From: Agrococcus casei LMG 22410
Lineage (GTDB): Bacteria; Actinomycetota; Actinomycetes; Actinomycetales; Microbacteriaceae
Direction of reading: 5' to 3'
Length of the DNA stretch: 64,000 nucleotides
Assembly (NCBI RefSeq): GCF_900163565.1
Contig: NZ_FUHU01000046.1
Location: 62,001 to 126,000 of the forward strand
Shown here: piece by piece, positions 26,808 to 36,008 of the stretch
Layout: every line of letters starts with the position of its first letter
How positions within the stretch are numbered: the stretch's first letter is position 1
The notes under the pieces: generated by a model
Seen by the model: the letters and a program-made list of their open reading frames with translations, nothing else
Database searches by the model: none
What the model was told of the DNA's origin: nothing
Program-made: the position numbers and the translations under genes

Positions 26808-26908
26808 TCGACAATTCTCGGCTATACCCCATCAGAATATCGACAGAATGCCGACATTCGGTCGGAGATTGACTGCAAACTGTGGGCCGTGTCTTCATAT
26901 TGTCGGCA
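26808..26908. promoter_or_regulatory. Cluster of CGACA motifs in the Lrp-MHS divergent promoter
   Basis: Four related sites: TCGACAATT (26808-26816), TCGACAGAAT (26840-26849), TGCCGACATT (26849-26858) and, inverted, ATTGTCGGCA (26899-26908). The last two form an inverted pair about 50 bases apart. Spread-out degenerate sites suit an Lrp-type oligomer. Binding is inferred. Confidence 0.4.
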
Positions 26909-27000
26909 AACCGGCTCGATCACTGAAAACCTATGCTTGGCAATCGCGTCAGTTCGACGTAGAGTTCCTCCATTGCACCAAACGAGCAAGGGAGCTTGCC

Positions 27001-28359
27001 ATGGCAACCACAGACACACACGTGCCTGCCTTCAAAAACAAGCGCGCGATGCGCGCGGGCCTGGGGGCCTTCGTCGGGACCACCATCGAGTGGTACGACT
27101 TCTACGTCTACGCGACGGCGGCTGCGCTCGTCTTCCCGCGACTGTTCTTTCCTGACACAGACCCGTTCCTGGCGACCATGGGAGCGTTCTTCGGCAGTGC
27201 GGTAGCGTTCTTCGTCCGACCACTGGGCGGCATCATCTTCGGGCACATCGGCGACAGGATCGGCCGGCGCCCAGCCCTCGTGATCACGCTGGTGCTCATG
27301 GGCGTAGCGACAGTGGCCGTGGGCCTCCTGCCGACGTACGCCGCAATCGGTGTCGCGGCACCCGTCCTGCTGATGCTGCTGCGCGCGGCACAGGGTCTCG
27401 CTGTCGGCGGCGAATGGGGCGGTGCAGCCCTGATGAGCGTCGAGTCGGCACCCCAGAAGCAGCGCATGTTCTTCGGCGGCTTCACGCAGCTCGGAAACCC
27501 CGCCGGTGCTGTGCTCTCAAGCGGGATCTTCTGGCTGATCTCGATGGGAGGCGACGACTTCCTCATGGACTGGGGCTGGCGCATCCCGTTCCTCGCAAGC
27601 ATCGTGCTGATCGGTGTCGGCTTCTGGGTTCGCTACCGCGTCGAGGAGTCGCCGGTCTTCGAGCAGAAGGTCGAAGGCCGTGACCAGTCGATCCCGCTCG
27701 TATACGCCCTGAAGAACAACTGGTGGCCGATCCTGCTCGGCATCATGATCCTGCCGATCGCGTCTGGCTTCTACTACCTCGCCACGACCTTCGTGCAGAA
27801 CTACGCCGTCGAAGAGGCTGGCATCGCCGTCGAGCACGTGCTGGCCGCAATGACGATCGCCTCGTTCGTCGAACTGCTGGTGACGCTGCCACTGGCTGCT
27901 CTCAGCGACAAGTGGGGCGGCAAGATGATGATGTACATCGGCGTCTTCGGCTCGCTGATGGCCATGGTTCCGCTGCTGCTGGTCATCGGCGGCGGCGAGG
28001 TCGCCCTCATGTACATCTTCGTGTCGCTGGTCCGAGTCATGATGAGCGCTACCTGGGCACCGCTGGCCACGATCATGGCGCAGATGTTCCGCCCGCAGTC
28101 GCGCTACACCTCGATGTCGCTCGCCTACGGAATCGGCGCCGCTGTCTGGGGCGGCATGACCCCGATGGCAGCCCTGTGGCTGCTCGAGATGACCGGAACC
28201 CCCTGGAGCGTCATCGCGCTCGTCGCGGTCATGGCTCTCATCAACGCCGTTGCGATGTTCCTCGCACCGCAGCACTCTGACGAGGCACCGGTGACGGCCT
28301 CGTACGAGCCTCGACTCGACACGACGGCAGGCCCGACCATCAACGGCAAGGAGCAGTAA
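27001..28359 (+). CDS. MHS-family (metabolite:H+ symporter) MFS transporter
   Basis: A 452-residue transporter with twelve predicted helices. It shows the MHS signature near the start (ALGAFVGTTIEWYDFYVYAT region), and the loop 2-3 motif GHIGDRIGRRPALV characteristic of MFS proteins, with a second copy-like LSDKWGGK between helices 8 and 9. The MHS subfamily (TC 2.A.1.6) moves organic acids, betaines and amino-acid derivatives with protons. The ATG at 27001 follows AAGGGAG. It leads the catabolic operon and likely imports its substrate. Confidence 0.93.
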   Translation: MATTDTHVPAFKNKRAMRAGLGAFVGTTIEWYDFYVYATAAALVFPRLFFPDTDPFLATMGAFFGSAVAFFVRPLGGIIFGHIGDRIGRRPALVITLVLMGVATVAVGLLPTYAAIGVAAPVLLMLLRAAQGLAVGGEWGGAALMSVESAPQKQRMFFGGFTQLGNPAGAVLSSGIFWLISMGGDDFLMDWGWRIPFLASIVLIGVGFWVRYRVEESPVFEQKVEGRDQSIPLVYALKNNWWPILLGIMILPIASGFYYLATTFVQNYAVEEAGIAVEHVLAAMTIASFVELLVTLPLAALSDKWGGKMMMYIGVFGSLMAMVPLLLVIGGGEVALMYIFVSLVRVMMSATWAPLATIMAQMFRPQSRYTSMSLAYGIGAAVWGGMTPMAALWLLEMTGTPWSVIALVAVMALINAVAMFLAPQHSDEAPVTASYEPRLDTTAGPTINGKEQ

Positions 28360-28364
28360 GCACG

Positions 28365-30035
28365 ATGCGACAGCTGGCGACCTTCGACGCTCGGGACTCT
28401 GCCCCGACGATCCTGACGGCTTCGCGCATCCTCCCCGTCGGGGGAGAGGTGCGCGAAGCGCAGGCGATGCTGACCCACAGGGGCCTCATCATCGCCATCG
28501 GCACACTTGCTGATGTCGATCGGGCCGCGGCCGACGCAGGGCTGCAGCCCGATCGCGTCGACCTCGGAGACGCCACTGTCGTGCCGGGCTTCATCGACGC
28601 GCACGCGCATCCGCTCATGTACGGGCAGATGCTCACGTGGGTCGACATCTCGCCCGAGAAGGCCGGTTCGATTCCCGAGATCGTCGAGTTGCTGCGACAG
28701 GCTTCGCAGAAGCTGCCGGCTGGCGCTCCGCTGCGCGGCTATGGCTACGAGCAGCGCAACCTCGCAGAGCAGCGCCACCCCACCAAGGAAGAGCTCGACC
28801 AGGTCTCCACCGATCGTGAGGTGTACATCATGAACGCCTCCGGCCACGGCGGCGTCGTGAACAGCTTCACCTTTGCCAAGCACGGTGTGACGCGTGAGAC
28901 GCCGAACCCTGAGGGCGGGGAGTTCTTCCGCGACGCCGACGGCGAGCTCACGGGCGAGCTGTCGGATGCGGCGTGCAACGTGCTCACGGGCCTCCATGGC
29001 GTGAAGATCGGCCACCACGGCCCCAACTTCCACCTTGGCGACGAGCCCGAGGAGCACCTGCGCCAGATGCGACTCGTGCAGCGCGAGTTCCTGGCCGGCG
29101 GCGTCACTGCCATCGGCGACGCTCAGGTGTCGAAGCGCGAACTCGAGACCTACCTGCGGTTCGCCGGTGAGGGCGAGCAGAAGGTGCGCGTCTCGATGTA
29201 CTTCCTGTCGCACCTGCTCGACCAGGTGCTCGAGCTGGGACTCACGGCGCCGTTCGGCAACGCGATGCTCGCAACCGCAGGCATCAAGCTCTACGCAGAC
29301 GGCACACTCGGCGGCTGGACGGCGTACTTCCCCGACGGCTACGTCGGTGACCCGTGCCGCACCGGTCAGCTCTACCACGAGCCTCGCGACTACGCAGAGC
29401 TCGTCGCCAAGGCACACGCGGCGGGTCTGCAGACTGCAACGCACGCGCAGTCGCCCATCGCGATCAAGATGGTCGTCGACGCGGTCGAGGCGGCGCTTGC
29501 TGCGAATCCCGACCCGGATGCCCGTCACCGCATTGAGCACTGCGGGCTGCCTGCAGAAGCCGAAGTGGCGCGCATGGCCGAGCTGGGCATCCGTCCGGTC
29601 AACCAGACCCAGCACTACTACAACTGGGGTGAGGGCGTCGAGCAGGCGATCGGTACCCCCGGCGAGCGCTTCAACCCGCTCGGAGAGTTCCGTGACGCAG
29701 GTGTTCCGATGACGATCTCGTCGGATGCGCCGGTCGCCGAGCCGAGGCCGCTGGAGGCAATCCAGGCGGCAGTGACGCGGGTCACACGTCGAGGCGCCAA
29801 GCTCGGGCCCGACAGCCTGCGCATCACGGCAGCCGAGGCGCTTCGAGCGCACACGCTCGAAGGTGCTGTCTCGATCGGCCGCGAAGACGAGCTGGGGTCG
29901 CTCGAAGTCGGCAAGCGCGCAGACTTCGCGGTGCTCGCCGCTGACCCGCTGTCAGTGGACGCGGCTACCATCGGCAGCATCGAAGTGCTCGAGACCTGGG
30001 TTGACGGCAAGCGCGTGTTCGCCGGCGACCGATGA
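28365..30035 (+). CDS. YtcJ-type amidohydrolase
   Basis: A 556-residue metal-dependent amidohydrolase. The N-terminal beta-sandwich (ILTASRILPVGGEVREAQAM) is followed by the metal motif VVPGFIDAHAHPLMYG (HxH), the barrel and the catalytic Asp in TISSDAPVAEPRPLEAI. The C-terminal strand (LEVGKRADFAVLAADPLSV) completes the sandwich, as in YtcJ and other urease-superfamily members. It starts five bases after the transporter stop, with AAGGAG upstream. Substrate: some amide, imide or guanidino-related ring or side chain. It may be the entry step of the pathway. Confidence 0.9.
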   Translation: MRQLATFDARDSAPTILTASRILPVGGEVREAQAMLTHRGLIIAIGTLADVDRAAADAGLQPDRVDLGDATVVPGFIDAHAHPLMYGQMLTWVDISPEKAGSIPEIVELLRQASQKLPAGAPLRGYGYEQRNLAEQRHPTKEELDQVSTDREVYIMNASGHGGVVNSFTFAKHGVTRETPNPEGGEFFRDADGELTGELSDAACNVLTGLHGVKIGHHGPNFHLGDEPEEHLRQMRLVQREFLAGGVTAIGDAQVSKRELETYLRFAGEGEQKVRVSMYFLSHLLDQVLELGLTAPFGNAMLATAGIKLYADGTLGGWTAYFPDGYVGDPCRTGQLYHEPRDYAELVAKAHAAGLQTATHAQSPIAIKMVVDAVEAALAANPDPDARHRIEHCGLPAEAEVARMAELGIRPVNQTQHYYNWGEGVEQAIGTPGERFNPLGEFRDAGVPMTISSDAPVAEPRPLEAIQAAVTRVTRRGAKLGPDSLRITAAEALRAHTLEGAVSIGREDELGSLEVGKRADFAVLAADPLSVDAATIGSIEVLETWVDGKRVFAGDR

Positions 30036-30109
30036 CCCGAATCACCATCTGAAGACTCACGAAGTCAACACGACAACGTCCCACCAACGACGCGAAAGAC
30101 GAACGAGAC

Positions 30110-31717
30110 ATGCAGACAATCGAGAAGCGCACGACCGGCTGGGTCCTGCTTGAGACCCTCCGCAACTACGGCATCGACACGGTGTTCGGCATCCCCGGCA
30201 CCCACAACCTCGAGCTCTACCGGCCGCTGACCGCGCTGGGCATCCGCGCCGTCACGTCACGACACGAGCAGGGCGCCGGATACGGCTCCGACGGCTGGTC
30301 GCTTCAGAAGGGCCTGCCGGGCGTTGTCATGACGACGAGCGGCCCCGGCCTGCTGAACGCACTGTCGTCGGCTGCGACCGCGTTCGCTGAGTCACGCCCC
30401 ATGATCCTGCTGGCACCTGGTGTCGCCCGCGGCGCTGAATTCGCAGATGTCGGCACACTGCACGAGACGAAAGACCAACTGGCGGCCGCGCAGGCTGTCG
30501 TCGAGTGGGGCCGTCGCGTCGAGTCGGCCGAAGAGGCAGTGCAGGCAGTGCACGACGCCTTCAAGCTGTTCCGCACAGGTCGCCCCCGCCCCGTCTACAT
30601 CGAGGTTCCGCTCGACGTACTCGAGGCCGAGACCACGCTTGAGGGCTCGGTGCTCGAGGCCGTTGCGGCTCCCGCTCCCGCGCAGCTCGACACCGCCGCT
30701 GTCGCAGAGGGCGCGGCGCTGCTCAAGGGCGCAGAGAACCCTGTGATCTTCGCCGGTGGCGGCTCGCGCGGCGCTGCCGCCGGAGTCAAGGCGCTCGCTG
30801 AGAAGCTCGGCGCACCCGTCGTGACCTCGACCAACGGCAAGGGCGTGCTCGACGAGCACCACCCACTCTCGCTCGGCGCCAACCTGCGTCTCGAAGCAGC
30901 GCGCAATGTGGCCAAGACCGCAGAGGTGTTGCTCGTGATCGGCTCGAAGCTCGGCGAGGCCGACCTCTGGGTCGACGCACTTGAGGCTGAGGGCAAGGTC
31001 GTGCGCATCGACGTGCTCGAGTCGCAGATCAACAAGAACCAGCGTGCCGACGTCGGCATCGTCGGCGACGCAGCCGCGGCCATCGACGCACTGATCCTCG
31101 CCATCGGCGACGTCGAGCCTAAGAACGCGGTCGATGTGGCGGCGATTCTCGAGGCCGTCGAGGCAGAGTCGTACGAGCTCGACGCCCACAACACCGAGAT
31201 CGGCAAGCGCATCGCGCAGGCGCTCCCGGCAGACGTGATCCTCTCGACCGACTCGTCGAAGATCGCCTACTGGGGCCTGCTCAACATGGTCAAGGTCTCG
31301 AAGCCCAACTCGGTGCAGTACATGGCCACCTACGCGACCCTCGGCTACGGCCTGCCGGCTGCGATCGGCGCTCGCATCGCCGACCCGTCGCGTCCGTCGG
31401 TGCTCGTCATCGGCGACGGCGCGCTCATGTTCAGCGTGCAGGAGTTCATCACCGCGGTCGAGCAGCAGCTCGATGTCGTCGTGATCGTCGTCGACAACGG
31501 CGGCTACGCCGAGATCAAGGGCAACGAGGCGGCAGTCGGCATCGCGCCGATCGGCGTCGACCTCGTGCAGCCCGACTGGGCGGCCCTCGTCACGGCCTTC
31601 GGCGGCACCGGCGTGAGCATCGACAGCATCGACCAGATCGACCAGGCCGTCGAGCAGGCCGTCGCCGCAGGCGGCGTGCAGCTCATCCACGTGCCCACCG
31701 TCGAGCCCGTCGCCTGA
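30110..31717 (+). CDS. Thiamine diphosphate-dependent decarboxylase (possible 2-ketoarginine decarboxylase)
   Basis: A 535-residue ThDP enzyme of the acetolactate synthase/benzoylformate decarboxylase group. The catalytic Glu is Glu53 in TSRHEQGAGYGSDGW. The ThDP-Mg motif is VIGDGALMFSVQEFITAVEQ through VVDNGGYAEIKGNE. No FAD-specific segment is obvious, so a decarboxylase is more likely than a synthase. The next gene is an agmatinase-family ureohydrolase and an aldehyde dehydrogenase lies downstream, which is the enzyme set of the arginine transaminase pathway (AruI: 5-guanidino-2-oxopentanoate to 4-guanidinobutanal). That assignment is inferred from context; other 2-oxo acids are possible. 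Confidence 0.85.
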   Translation: MQTIEKRTTGWVLLETLRNYGIDTVFGIPGTHNLELYRPLTALGIRAVTSRHEQGAGYGSDGWSLQKGLPGVVMTTSGPGLLNALSSAATAFAESRPMILLAPGVARGAEFADVGTLHETKDQLAAAQAVVEWGRRVESAEEAVQAVHDAFKLFRTGRPRPVYIEVPLDVLEAETTLEGSVLEAVAAPAPAQLDTAAVAEGAALLKGAENPVIFAGGGSRGAAAGVKALAEKLGAPVVTSTNGKGVLDEHHPLSLGANLRLEAARNVAKTAEVLLVIGSKLGEADLWVDALEAEGKVVRIDVLESQINKNQRADVGIVGDAAAAIDALILAIGDVEPKNAVDVAAILEAVEAESYELDAHNTEIGKRIAQALPADVILSTDSSKIAYWGLLNMVKVSKPNSVQYMATYATLGYGLPAAIGARIADPSRPSVLVIGDGALMFSVQEFITAVEQQLDVVVIVVDNGGYAEIKGNEAAVGIAPIGVDLVQPDWAALVTAFGGTGVSIDSIDQIDQAVEQAVAAGGVQLIHVPTVEPVA

Positions 31718-31753
31718 CAGACACCGAACAGACACAACCCGGAGGTATGAACC

Positions 31754-32722
31754 ATGGCTTCGAGCCCCGTCGGCCCCACTGACGCATCCAAGACCCCCCG
31801 CTACGCAGGTCTCTCGACCTTCGCGCGCCTGCCGCGCATCGAAGAGGTCGAGTCGACCGACATCGCCATCGTCGGCATCCCGTTCGACACCGGCGTGAGC
31901 TACCGCCCGGGCGCCCGCTTCGGCCCCGAGCACGTGCGCGCATCCAGCCGTCTGCTGCGCCCCTACAACCCGGCGCAGGACTTCGCCGCCTGGGACACCG
32001 TGCAGGTCGCCGACGCCGGCGACATCGCACCGAACCCCTTCAACCTCAAGAAGGCAGTCGACGAGGTCGAGGTCGCGGCGACCGAGCTGGGCGAGCGCGT
32101 CGAGCAGATCCTCACGATCGGCGGCGACCACACGGTCGCGTACCCGCTGCTCAAGGCGATCAACAAGAAGCACGGCCCCGTCGCAGTGCTGCACTTCGAT
32201 GCGCACCTCGACACCTGGGACACCTACTTCGACGAGCCCATCACGCACGGCACCCCCTTCCGCCGCGCATCCGAAGAGGGCTACATCGACCAGACCGCTT
32301 CGATGCACATCGGCACCCGCGGCCCGCTGTACGGCAAGGGCGACCTCGAAGACGACGCCCGCCTGGGCTTCGCGATCATCACGAGCGAGTTCATCGAAGA
32401 AGAGGGCGTCGCAGCCGCGATCGAGCGCATTCGCACTCGCATCGGCGACAAGCCGCTCTACATCTCCGTCGACATCGACGTGCTCGACCCGTCGCACGCA
32501 CCGGGCACCGGAACCCCTGAGGCCGGCGGCCTCACGAGCCGTGAGTTGCTGCGCATGATCCGCGCACTGGCCGACCTCAATATCGTTGGCGCCGACGTGG
32601 TCGAGGTCGCACCCGCCTACGACCACGCACAGGTCACCGGCATCGCCGCCAGCCACGTCGTCTACGACATCATGACGGCAATGGCCCAGGTCATCGACAG
32701 GTCGCGCAAGGCGGCTGAGTGA
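31754..32722 (+). CDS. Agmatinase/guanidinobutyrase-family ureohydrolase
   Basis: A 322-residue manganese hydrolase that removes urea from a guanidino substrate. The binuclear metal motifs are complete: [24 protein letters not shown] and [18 protein letters not shown] followed by TPE. The N-terminal region [20 protein letters not shown] is typical of agmatinases and guanidinobutyrases rather than arginases. GGAGG lies eight bases before the ATG. With the ThDP decarboxylase and aldehyde dehydrogenase, 4-guanidinobutyrate is the most attractive substrate; agmatine and guanidinopropionate are alternatives. It overlaps the next gene by four bases (GTGA). Confidence 0.93.
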   Translation: MASSPVGPTDASKTPRYAGLSTFARLPRIEEVESTDIAIVGIPFDTGVSYRPGARFGPEHVRASSRLLRPYNPAQDFAAWDTVQVADAGDIAPNPFNLKKAVDEVEVAATELGERVEQILTIGGDHTVAYPLLKAINKKHGPVAVLHFDAHLDTWDTYFDEPITHGTPFRRASEEGYIDQTASMHIGTRGPLYGKGDLEDDARLGFAIITSEFIEEEGVAAAIERIRTRIGDKPLYISVDIDVLDPSHAPGTGTPEAGGLTSRELLRMIRALADLNIVGADVVEVAPAYDHAQVTGIAASHVVYDIMTAMAQVIDRSRKAAE

Positions 32723-33717
32723 CGCCCAGGCCCGTCGCGGTCTACACCGAAATCGACGACACCGACCTCACGACAGGTGTCGCGATGCTCGAACAGCACG
32801 GCTTCGAGGTGCGCACGCTGAACACGCGTGACGCCTCGGAGATCGTTGCTGACGCCGCCGACGCCCAAGTATTACTCGTCGGCTATGCCGATGTCACGCG
32901 CGAGATGATCGAGGCGATGCCCAAACTGCGGCTCGTCGCGCTCATGTCGATGGGCTTCAACAACGTCGACATCGAGGCCGCTGACGAGCACGGTGTCTGG
33001 GTAACGAACGTGCCAGGCGCAGCGACAGAAGAGGTGGCGACACACGCTCTGGCGCTGCTGCTCGCGGTCGCTCGACAGTTCGACTTCTACACGCGCTCGG
33101 CTACTGCGGTGCCCGACGAGTGGAACTCGCGCGCTGTCGATGCGCCGCCGCGCTTGAGCGAGAAGACGCTCGGCATCGTGGGGCTCGGCAAGATCGGGCG
33201 CAAGCTGGCCGAGATCGCCAGACCGCTGTTCGGTGCGGTGATCGGGTACGACCCGCTGCTACCCGAGAATGAGCAGACGGCGCGGATGCTCGACGAGCTG
33301 GGTGTGCGTCGCACCGGTCTCGATGAAGTGCGCCGCGCATCCGATGTGCTGTCGCTGCACGTGCCGCTCACACCCGAGACCGAGCAGCTAATCGATGCAG
33401 ACTTCATCGAAGGCATGCCTCAGGGCGCGATCCTCGTGAACGTGTCGCGCGGTGCTCTGATCGACCCGCACGCGGTGGCTTCGGCTGTTCGCAGCGGCCG
33501 GCTGTTCGGAGCGGGGCTTGACGTGCTCGAGTTCGAGCCGCCCGAAGCAGGGCACCCACTGCTAGATGTCGACGGCGTCGTACTCACCCCGCACGTCGCT
33601 TACTACTCCGAGCGCACTGACGCCGAGTATGTGCGAATCCAGGCGCAGAACGCCGTGTCGCTCTTGACGGAGGGTCGCCCTGACAGCCCCGTCAACTCCC
33701 CCACACTCTCCCTCTAG
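32719..33717 (+). CDS. D-2-hydroxyacid dehydrogenase
   Basis: A 332-residue NAD-dependent enzyme of the D-isomer-specific family. Nucleotide motif [18 protein letters not shown], catalytic Arg in [13 protein letters not shown], the Glu region [14 protein letters not shown] and catalytic His in [12 protein letters not shown] are all present. GTG start in a GTGA overlap with the ureohydrolase gene. In this operon it may reduce or form the 2-oxo acid handled by the ThDP enzyme, for example interconverting a hydroxy acid and 2-ketoarginine; this is inference. A perfect 25-bp palindrome begins one base inside its stop codon. Confidence 0.9.
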   Translation: MTPRPVAVYTEIDDTDLTTGVAMLEQHGFEVRTLNTRDASEIVADAADAQVLLVGYADVTREMIEAMPKLRLVALMSMGFNNVDIEAADEHGVWVTNVPGAATEEVATHALALLLAVARQFDFYTRSATAVPDEWNSRAVDAPPRLSEKTLGIVGLGKIGRKLAEIARPLFGAVIGYDPLLPENEQTARMLDELGVRRTGLDEVRRASDVLSLHVPLTPETEQLIDADFIEGMPQGAILVNVSRGALIDPHAVASAVRSGRLFGAGLDVLEFEPPEAGHPLLDVDGVVLTPHVAYYSERTDAEYVRIQAQNAVSLLTEGRPDSPVNSPTLSL

Positions 33718-33768
33718 TGTCGAATAACTCTGGTGTTTGACCGTCAAACACCAGAGTTATTCGACACT
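33716..33768. repeat. Perfect 25-bp palindrome at the end of the hydroxyacid dehydrogenase gene
   Basis: Arms 33716-33740 and 33744-33768 are exact reverse complements with a 3-base loop (CCG). It overlaps the TAG stop of the upstream gene and ends 24 bases before the M20 start. No T run follows, so it is not a classic terminator. It is unusually AT-rich for the region. It may be a mobile palindromic element or a processing or attenuation hairpin inside the operon. Confidence 0.9.
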
Positions 33769-33792
33769 GATGGGCTCCTAGCGAAAGAAGGA

Positions 33793-35334
33793 ATGATGTC
33801 GCTTACAGACGAAGCCAAGAAGACCGCCCAGGCATGGGTCGACGAGAACCTCGAGCGTCTCACTGAGTGGCACACCCACATCTGGCAGCTCGCCGAGCCC
33901 GCCTGGCGCGAGTACCGCTCGCAGCAGTGGTACGTCGAGCGGATGCGCGAAGAGGGTTTCGAGGTCGAAGATGGTTCCGCAGGCATGCCGACTGCGTTCA
34001 GCGCCACCTGGTCGAATGGCGACGGGCCCACGCTGCTGACCTACGCCGAGTATGACGCTGTGCCGGGCAACAGTCAGGCCGCAACGACCACCGAACAGCC
34101 TCAGGACGGCACCTCGCGTTTCGCACCGGGCCACACCGATCCGCACTCCGTGCTCGGTATCTCGACGCTCGCAGGAGTGCTCGCCGCGAAGCACGCCATG
34201 ATCGAGCACGGCATCACCGGCACCATCCGATACACGGGCGAGCCGGCCGAGAAGATGCACGGTTCGAAGGTCGTGCACGGTCTTCGCGGCTACTACGACA
34301 ACGTCGACGGCATCGTCTCGTTCCACCCGTTCTACATGCTGCCGCTGTGCAACACGGCCCGCTGGGACACCCAGTGCGGCGCGTACTACAGCAAGGTCTA
34401 CACCTTCAGCTGCGACAGTGCAGAAACCTGGCAGGTCTCGAGCGCCGACCCCAACTCGCCGATCCCGGCATCGCACTCGGCAGCCCGCGCCCCCGGTGCG
34501 AACGTCGCGCTCATGCAGATGTACACCTCGTCGCGCATCATGCAGGATGCGATGCTGCCGGCCGCAGGAGGCTGGAGCTTCTCAGACGCGATCCTGTCAG
34601 ACGGCCAGGCGACTGCAGACAACCTGCCCCAGCGCGTCGCGCGCATCCAGTTCTCGTGGCGCACGCCCGACATCGAGATGGCAGAGCACGTGCTCGCAGT
34701 GCTCGACCGCAACGCCGAGCACGCAGCAGCCATGGCGCACTGTGAGCTCGAAGACCGTTGGATCGCACGCAGCCGCCCCGGTCGCACCAACCACAAGATG
34801 GCAGAGGTGCTCTACGACAACCTCTCGGCAGTCGGTGCGCCGCAGTACGGAGCGGATGCTGTTGCAGTCGCGCAGGAAGTGCAGCGCGGTCTTGGTCTTG
34901 ACCCGAGCGAGAAGCCCTTCTTGGCTGAGACCGAGCAGCTCATCGAGCCGCAGGAGGCCGAGCGCCTGCTGCGCGAGCACATGCCCGCCTGGCAGCGCAA
35001 CTGGACGAGCGACGACTACGTCGAGATGTCGCACTATGCGCCGACCGTGCGCTTCTATGTCTCCCGCCCGGCGCTGCAGCCGGTCCCCGGAGCCGGGCCC
35101 TACCCGGCGTGGGTCATGAACGCGCTCGGCGGCATTCCCGCCACGATCGCGCCGACCATTCAGACGACGGGCAAGACGATCGCGGGCACATTCCTCGACC
35201 TGTTCAGCAAGCCCGAGCTGCTGGCCGAGGCGAAGCGCGAGTTCGACGAGCGTGTGGAGGCCGAGCCGATGCCGGCGCTGCTGCCCGCCGACTTCGAGGC
35301 GCCGATCGACCTGCCGTGGCCTGAATACAAGTAG
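33793..35334 (+). CDS. M20D-type amidohydrolase (AbgB-like)
   Basis: A 513-residue metallopeptidase-fold hydrolase resembling aminobenzoyl-glutamate hydrolase subunit B. Metal-site elements are visible: LLTYAEYDAVPGNSQAATTT, the ASGHTDPHSVLG-like segment (FAPGHTDPHSVLGISTLAGV), RYTGEPAEKMHGSKVVH with a Glu-Pro-Ala-Glu motif, and a late His. It probably cuts an N-acyl or amide bond of an amino-acid conjugate. Start is uncertain: AAGGA abuts two successive ATGs (33793, 33796), giving very short spacing, and a GTG at 33733 lies inside the palindrome. Last gene of the Lrp-linked block; a terminator follows at 35358. Confidence 0.87.
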   Translation: MMSLTDEAKKTAQAWVDENLERLTEWHTHIWQLAEPAWREYRSQQWYVERMREEGFEVEDGSAGMPTAFSATWSNGDGPTLLTYAEYDAVPGNSQAATTTEQPQDGTSRFAPGHTDPHSVLGISTLAGVLAAKHAMIEHGITGTIRYTGEPAEKMHGSKVVHGLRGYYDNVDGIVSFHPFYMLPLCNTARWDTQCGAYYSKVYTFSCDSAETWQVSSADPNSPIPASHSAARAPGANVALMQMYTSSRIMQDAMLPAAGGWSFSDAILSDGQATADNLPQRVARIQFSWRTPDIEMAEHVLAVLDRNAEHAAAMAHCELEDRWIARSRPGRTNHKMAEVLYDNLSAVGAPQYGADAVAVAQEVQRGLGLDPSEKPFLAETEQLIEPQEAERLLREHMPAWQRNWTSDDYVEMSHYAPTVRFYVSRPALQPVPGAGPYPAWVMNALGGIPATIAPTIQTTGKTIAGTFLDLFSKPELLAEAKREFDERVEAEPMPALLPADFEAPIDLPWPEYK

Positions 35335-35357
35335 CCATCGCCATTTTCAGGCGCTGA

Positions 35358-35394
35358 GCGGGGGTCGAGCTGCAATATGCGGCTCGACCCCCGC
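35358..35394 (+). terminator. Terminator hairpin after the M20 gene
   Basis: Perfect 13-bp arms (35358-35370, 35382-35394) with an 11-base loop, 24 bases after the stop codon. No strong T run follows (ATTCGC). It closes the catabolic operon ahead of the DUF779-aldehyde dehydrogenase unit. Confidence 0.65.
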
Positions 35395-35462
35395 ATTCGC
35401 ATGAATTGTGGCGCGCCGAGCCGCGCATCCGACCCCTCGACGGAACCGCCCCGCGAGCGTAT

Positions 35463-35477
35463 GGTGGTCAGACCACC
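35463..35477. promoter_or_regulatory. Palindrome upstream of the DUF779 gene, GntR/FadR-like operator
   Basis: GGTGGTCAGACCACC is a perfect 7-1-7 palindrome whose core TGGTCAGACCA has the TGGT-n3-ACCA form of FadR-subfamily GntR operators. It lies 22 bases before the DUF779 start, over the likely promoter. The regulator is not in the window. Confidence 0.5.
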
Positions 35478-35498
35478 GATTCGCAGGGGGTGCCGACG

Positions 35499-35948
35499 AT
35501 GGCAGCACAAGCCGAAACTCCGGCCACAGCCGAGGTCACGAGCGCGTCAGTTCTGGATGCGCGGGCCGAGATCGAGGGCGAGCGCGAGTCGCGAGTGGGC
35601 ATGACGCAGCAGGCGCTCGATCTGCTCGCAAAGTTGCGCGTGCTGCACGGCGAGCTGATGTTCCACCAGTCGGGCGGCTGCTGCGACGGGTCGAGCCCGA
35701 TGTGCTTTCCGACAGGCGACTTCAAGACCGGCGACGCCGACGTGCTGCTGGGCACGTTCGAGCTGCCCGCGACCGACGACCTGCCTGCCGCCGAGCTTCC
35801 GTTCTGGATGAGCCGCGAGCAGTTCGAGTACTGGAAGCACACGCACCTGACCCTCGACGTCGTGGACGGCCGGGGCTCCGGGTTCTCTGTCGAAGCCCCC
35901 GAGGGCAAGCGGTTTCTGATCCGTTCGCGCCTCATCAACTCGCCCTGA
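35499..35948 (+). CDS. DUF779 family protein paired with aldehyde dehydrogenase
   Basis: A 149-residue DUF779 protein. The family core is visible as GELMFHQSGGCCDGSSPMCF, where two adjacent cysteines and a third nearby suggest a metal or redox site, then FWMSREQFEYWKHTHLTLDV. DUF779 genes sit next to aldehyde dehydrogenases in many bacteria, as here, 60 bases upstream. Its role is not established. GGGGG before the ATG serves as the ribosome site. The first 30 residues are an Ala/Glu-rich extension. Confidence 0.88.
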   Translation: MAAQAETPATAEVTSASVLDARAEIEGERESRVGMTQQALDLLAKLRVLHGELMFHQSGGCCDGSSPMCFPTGDFKTGDADVLLGTFELPATDDLPAAELPFWMSREQFEYWKHTHLTLDVVDGRGSGFSVEAPEGKRFLIRSRLINSP

Positions 35949-36008
35949 CGCGGGTGCCTGGTGCGCATCCGCTGACCGACCAAACACCACGAGTGCAAAG
36001 GAGCACAC

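Noticed and set aside
28125-29852. 575-codon minus-strand frame opposite the amidohydrolase
   Set aside because: Shadow of a conserved metal hydrolase gene; no known domain and no start signal.
30392-32656. 754-codon open frame on the minus strand opposite the ThDP and ureohydrolase genes
   Set aside because: Mirror of two conserved genes; the product is low-complexity Asp/Val/Leu with no ribosome site or motif.
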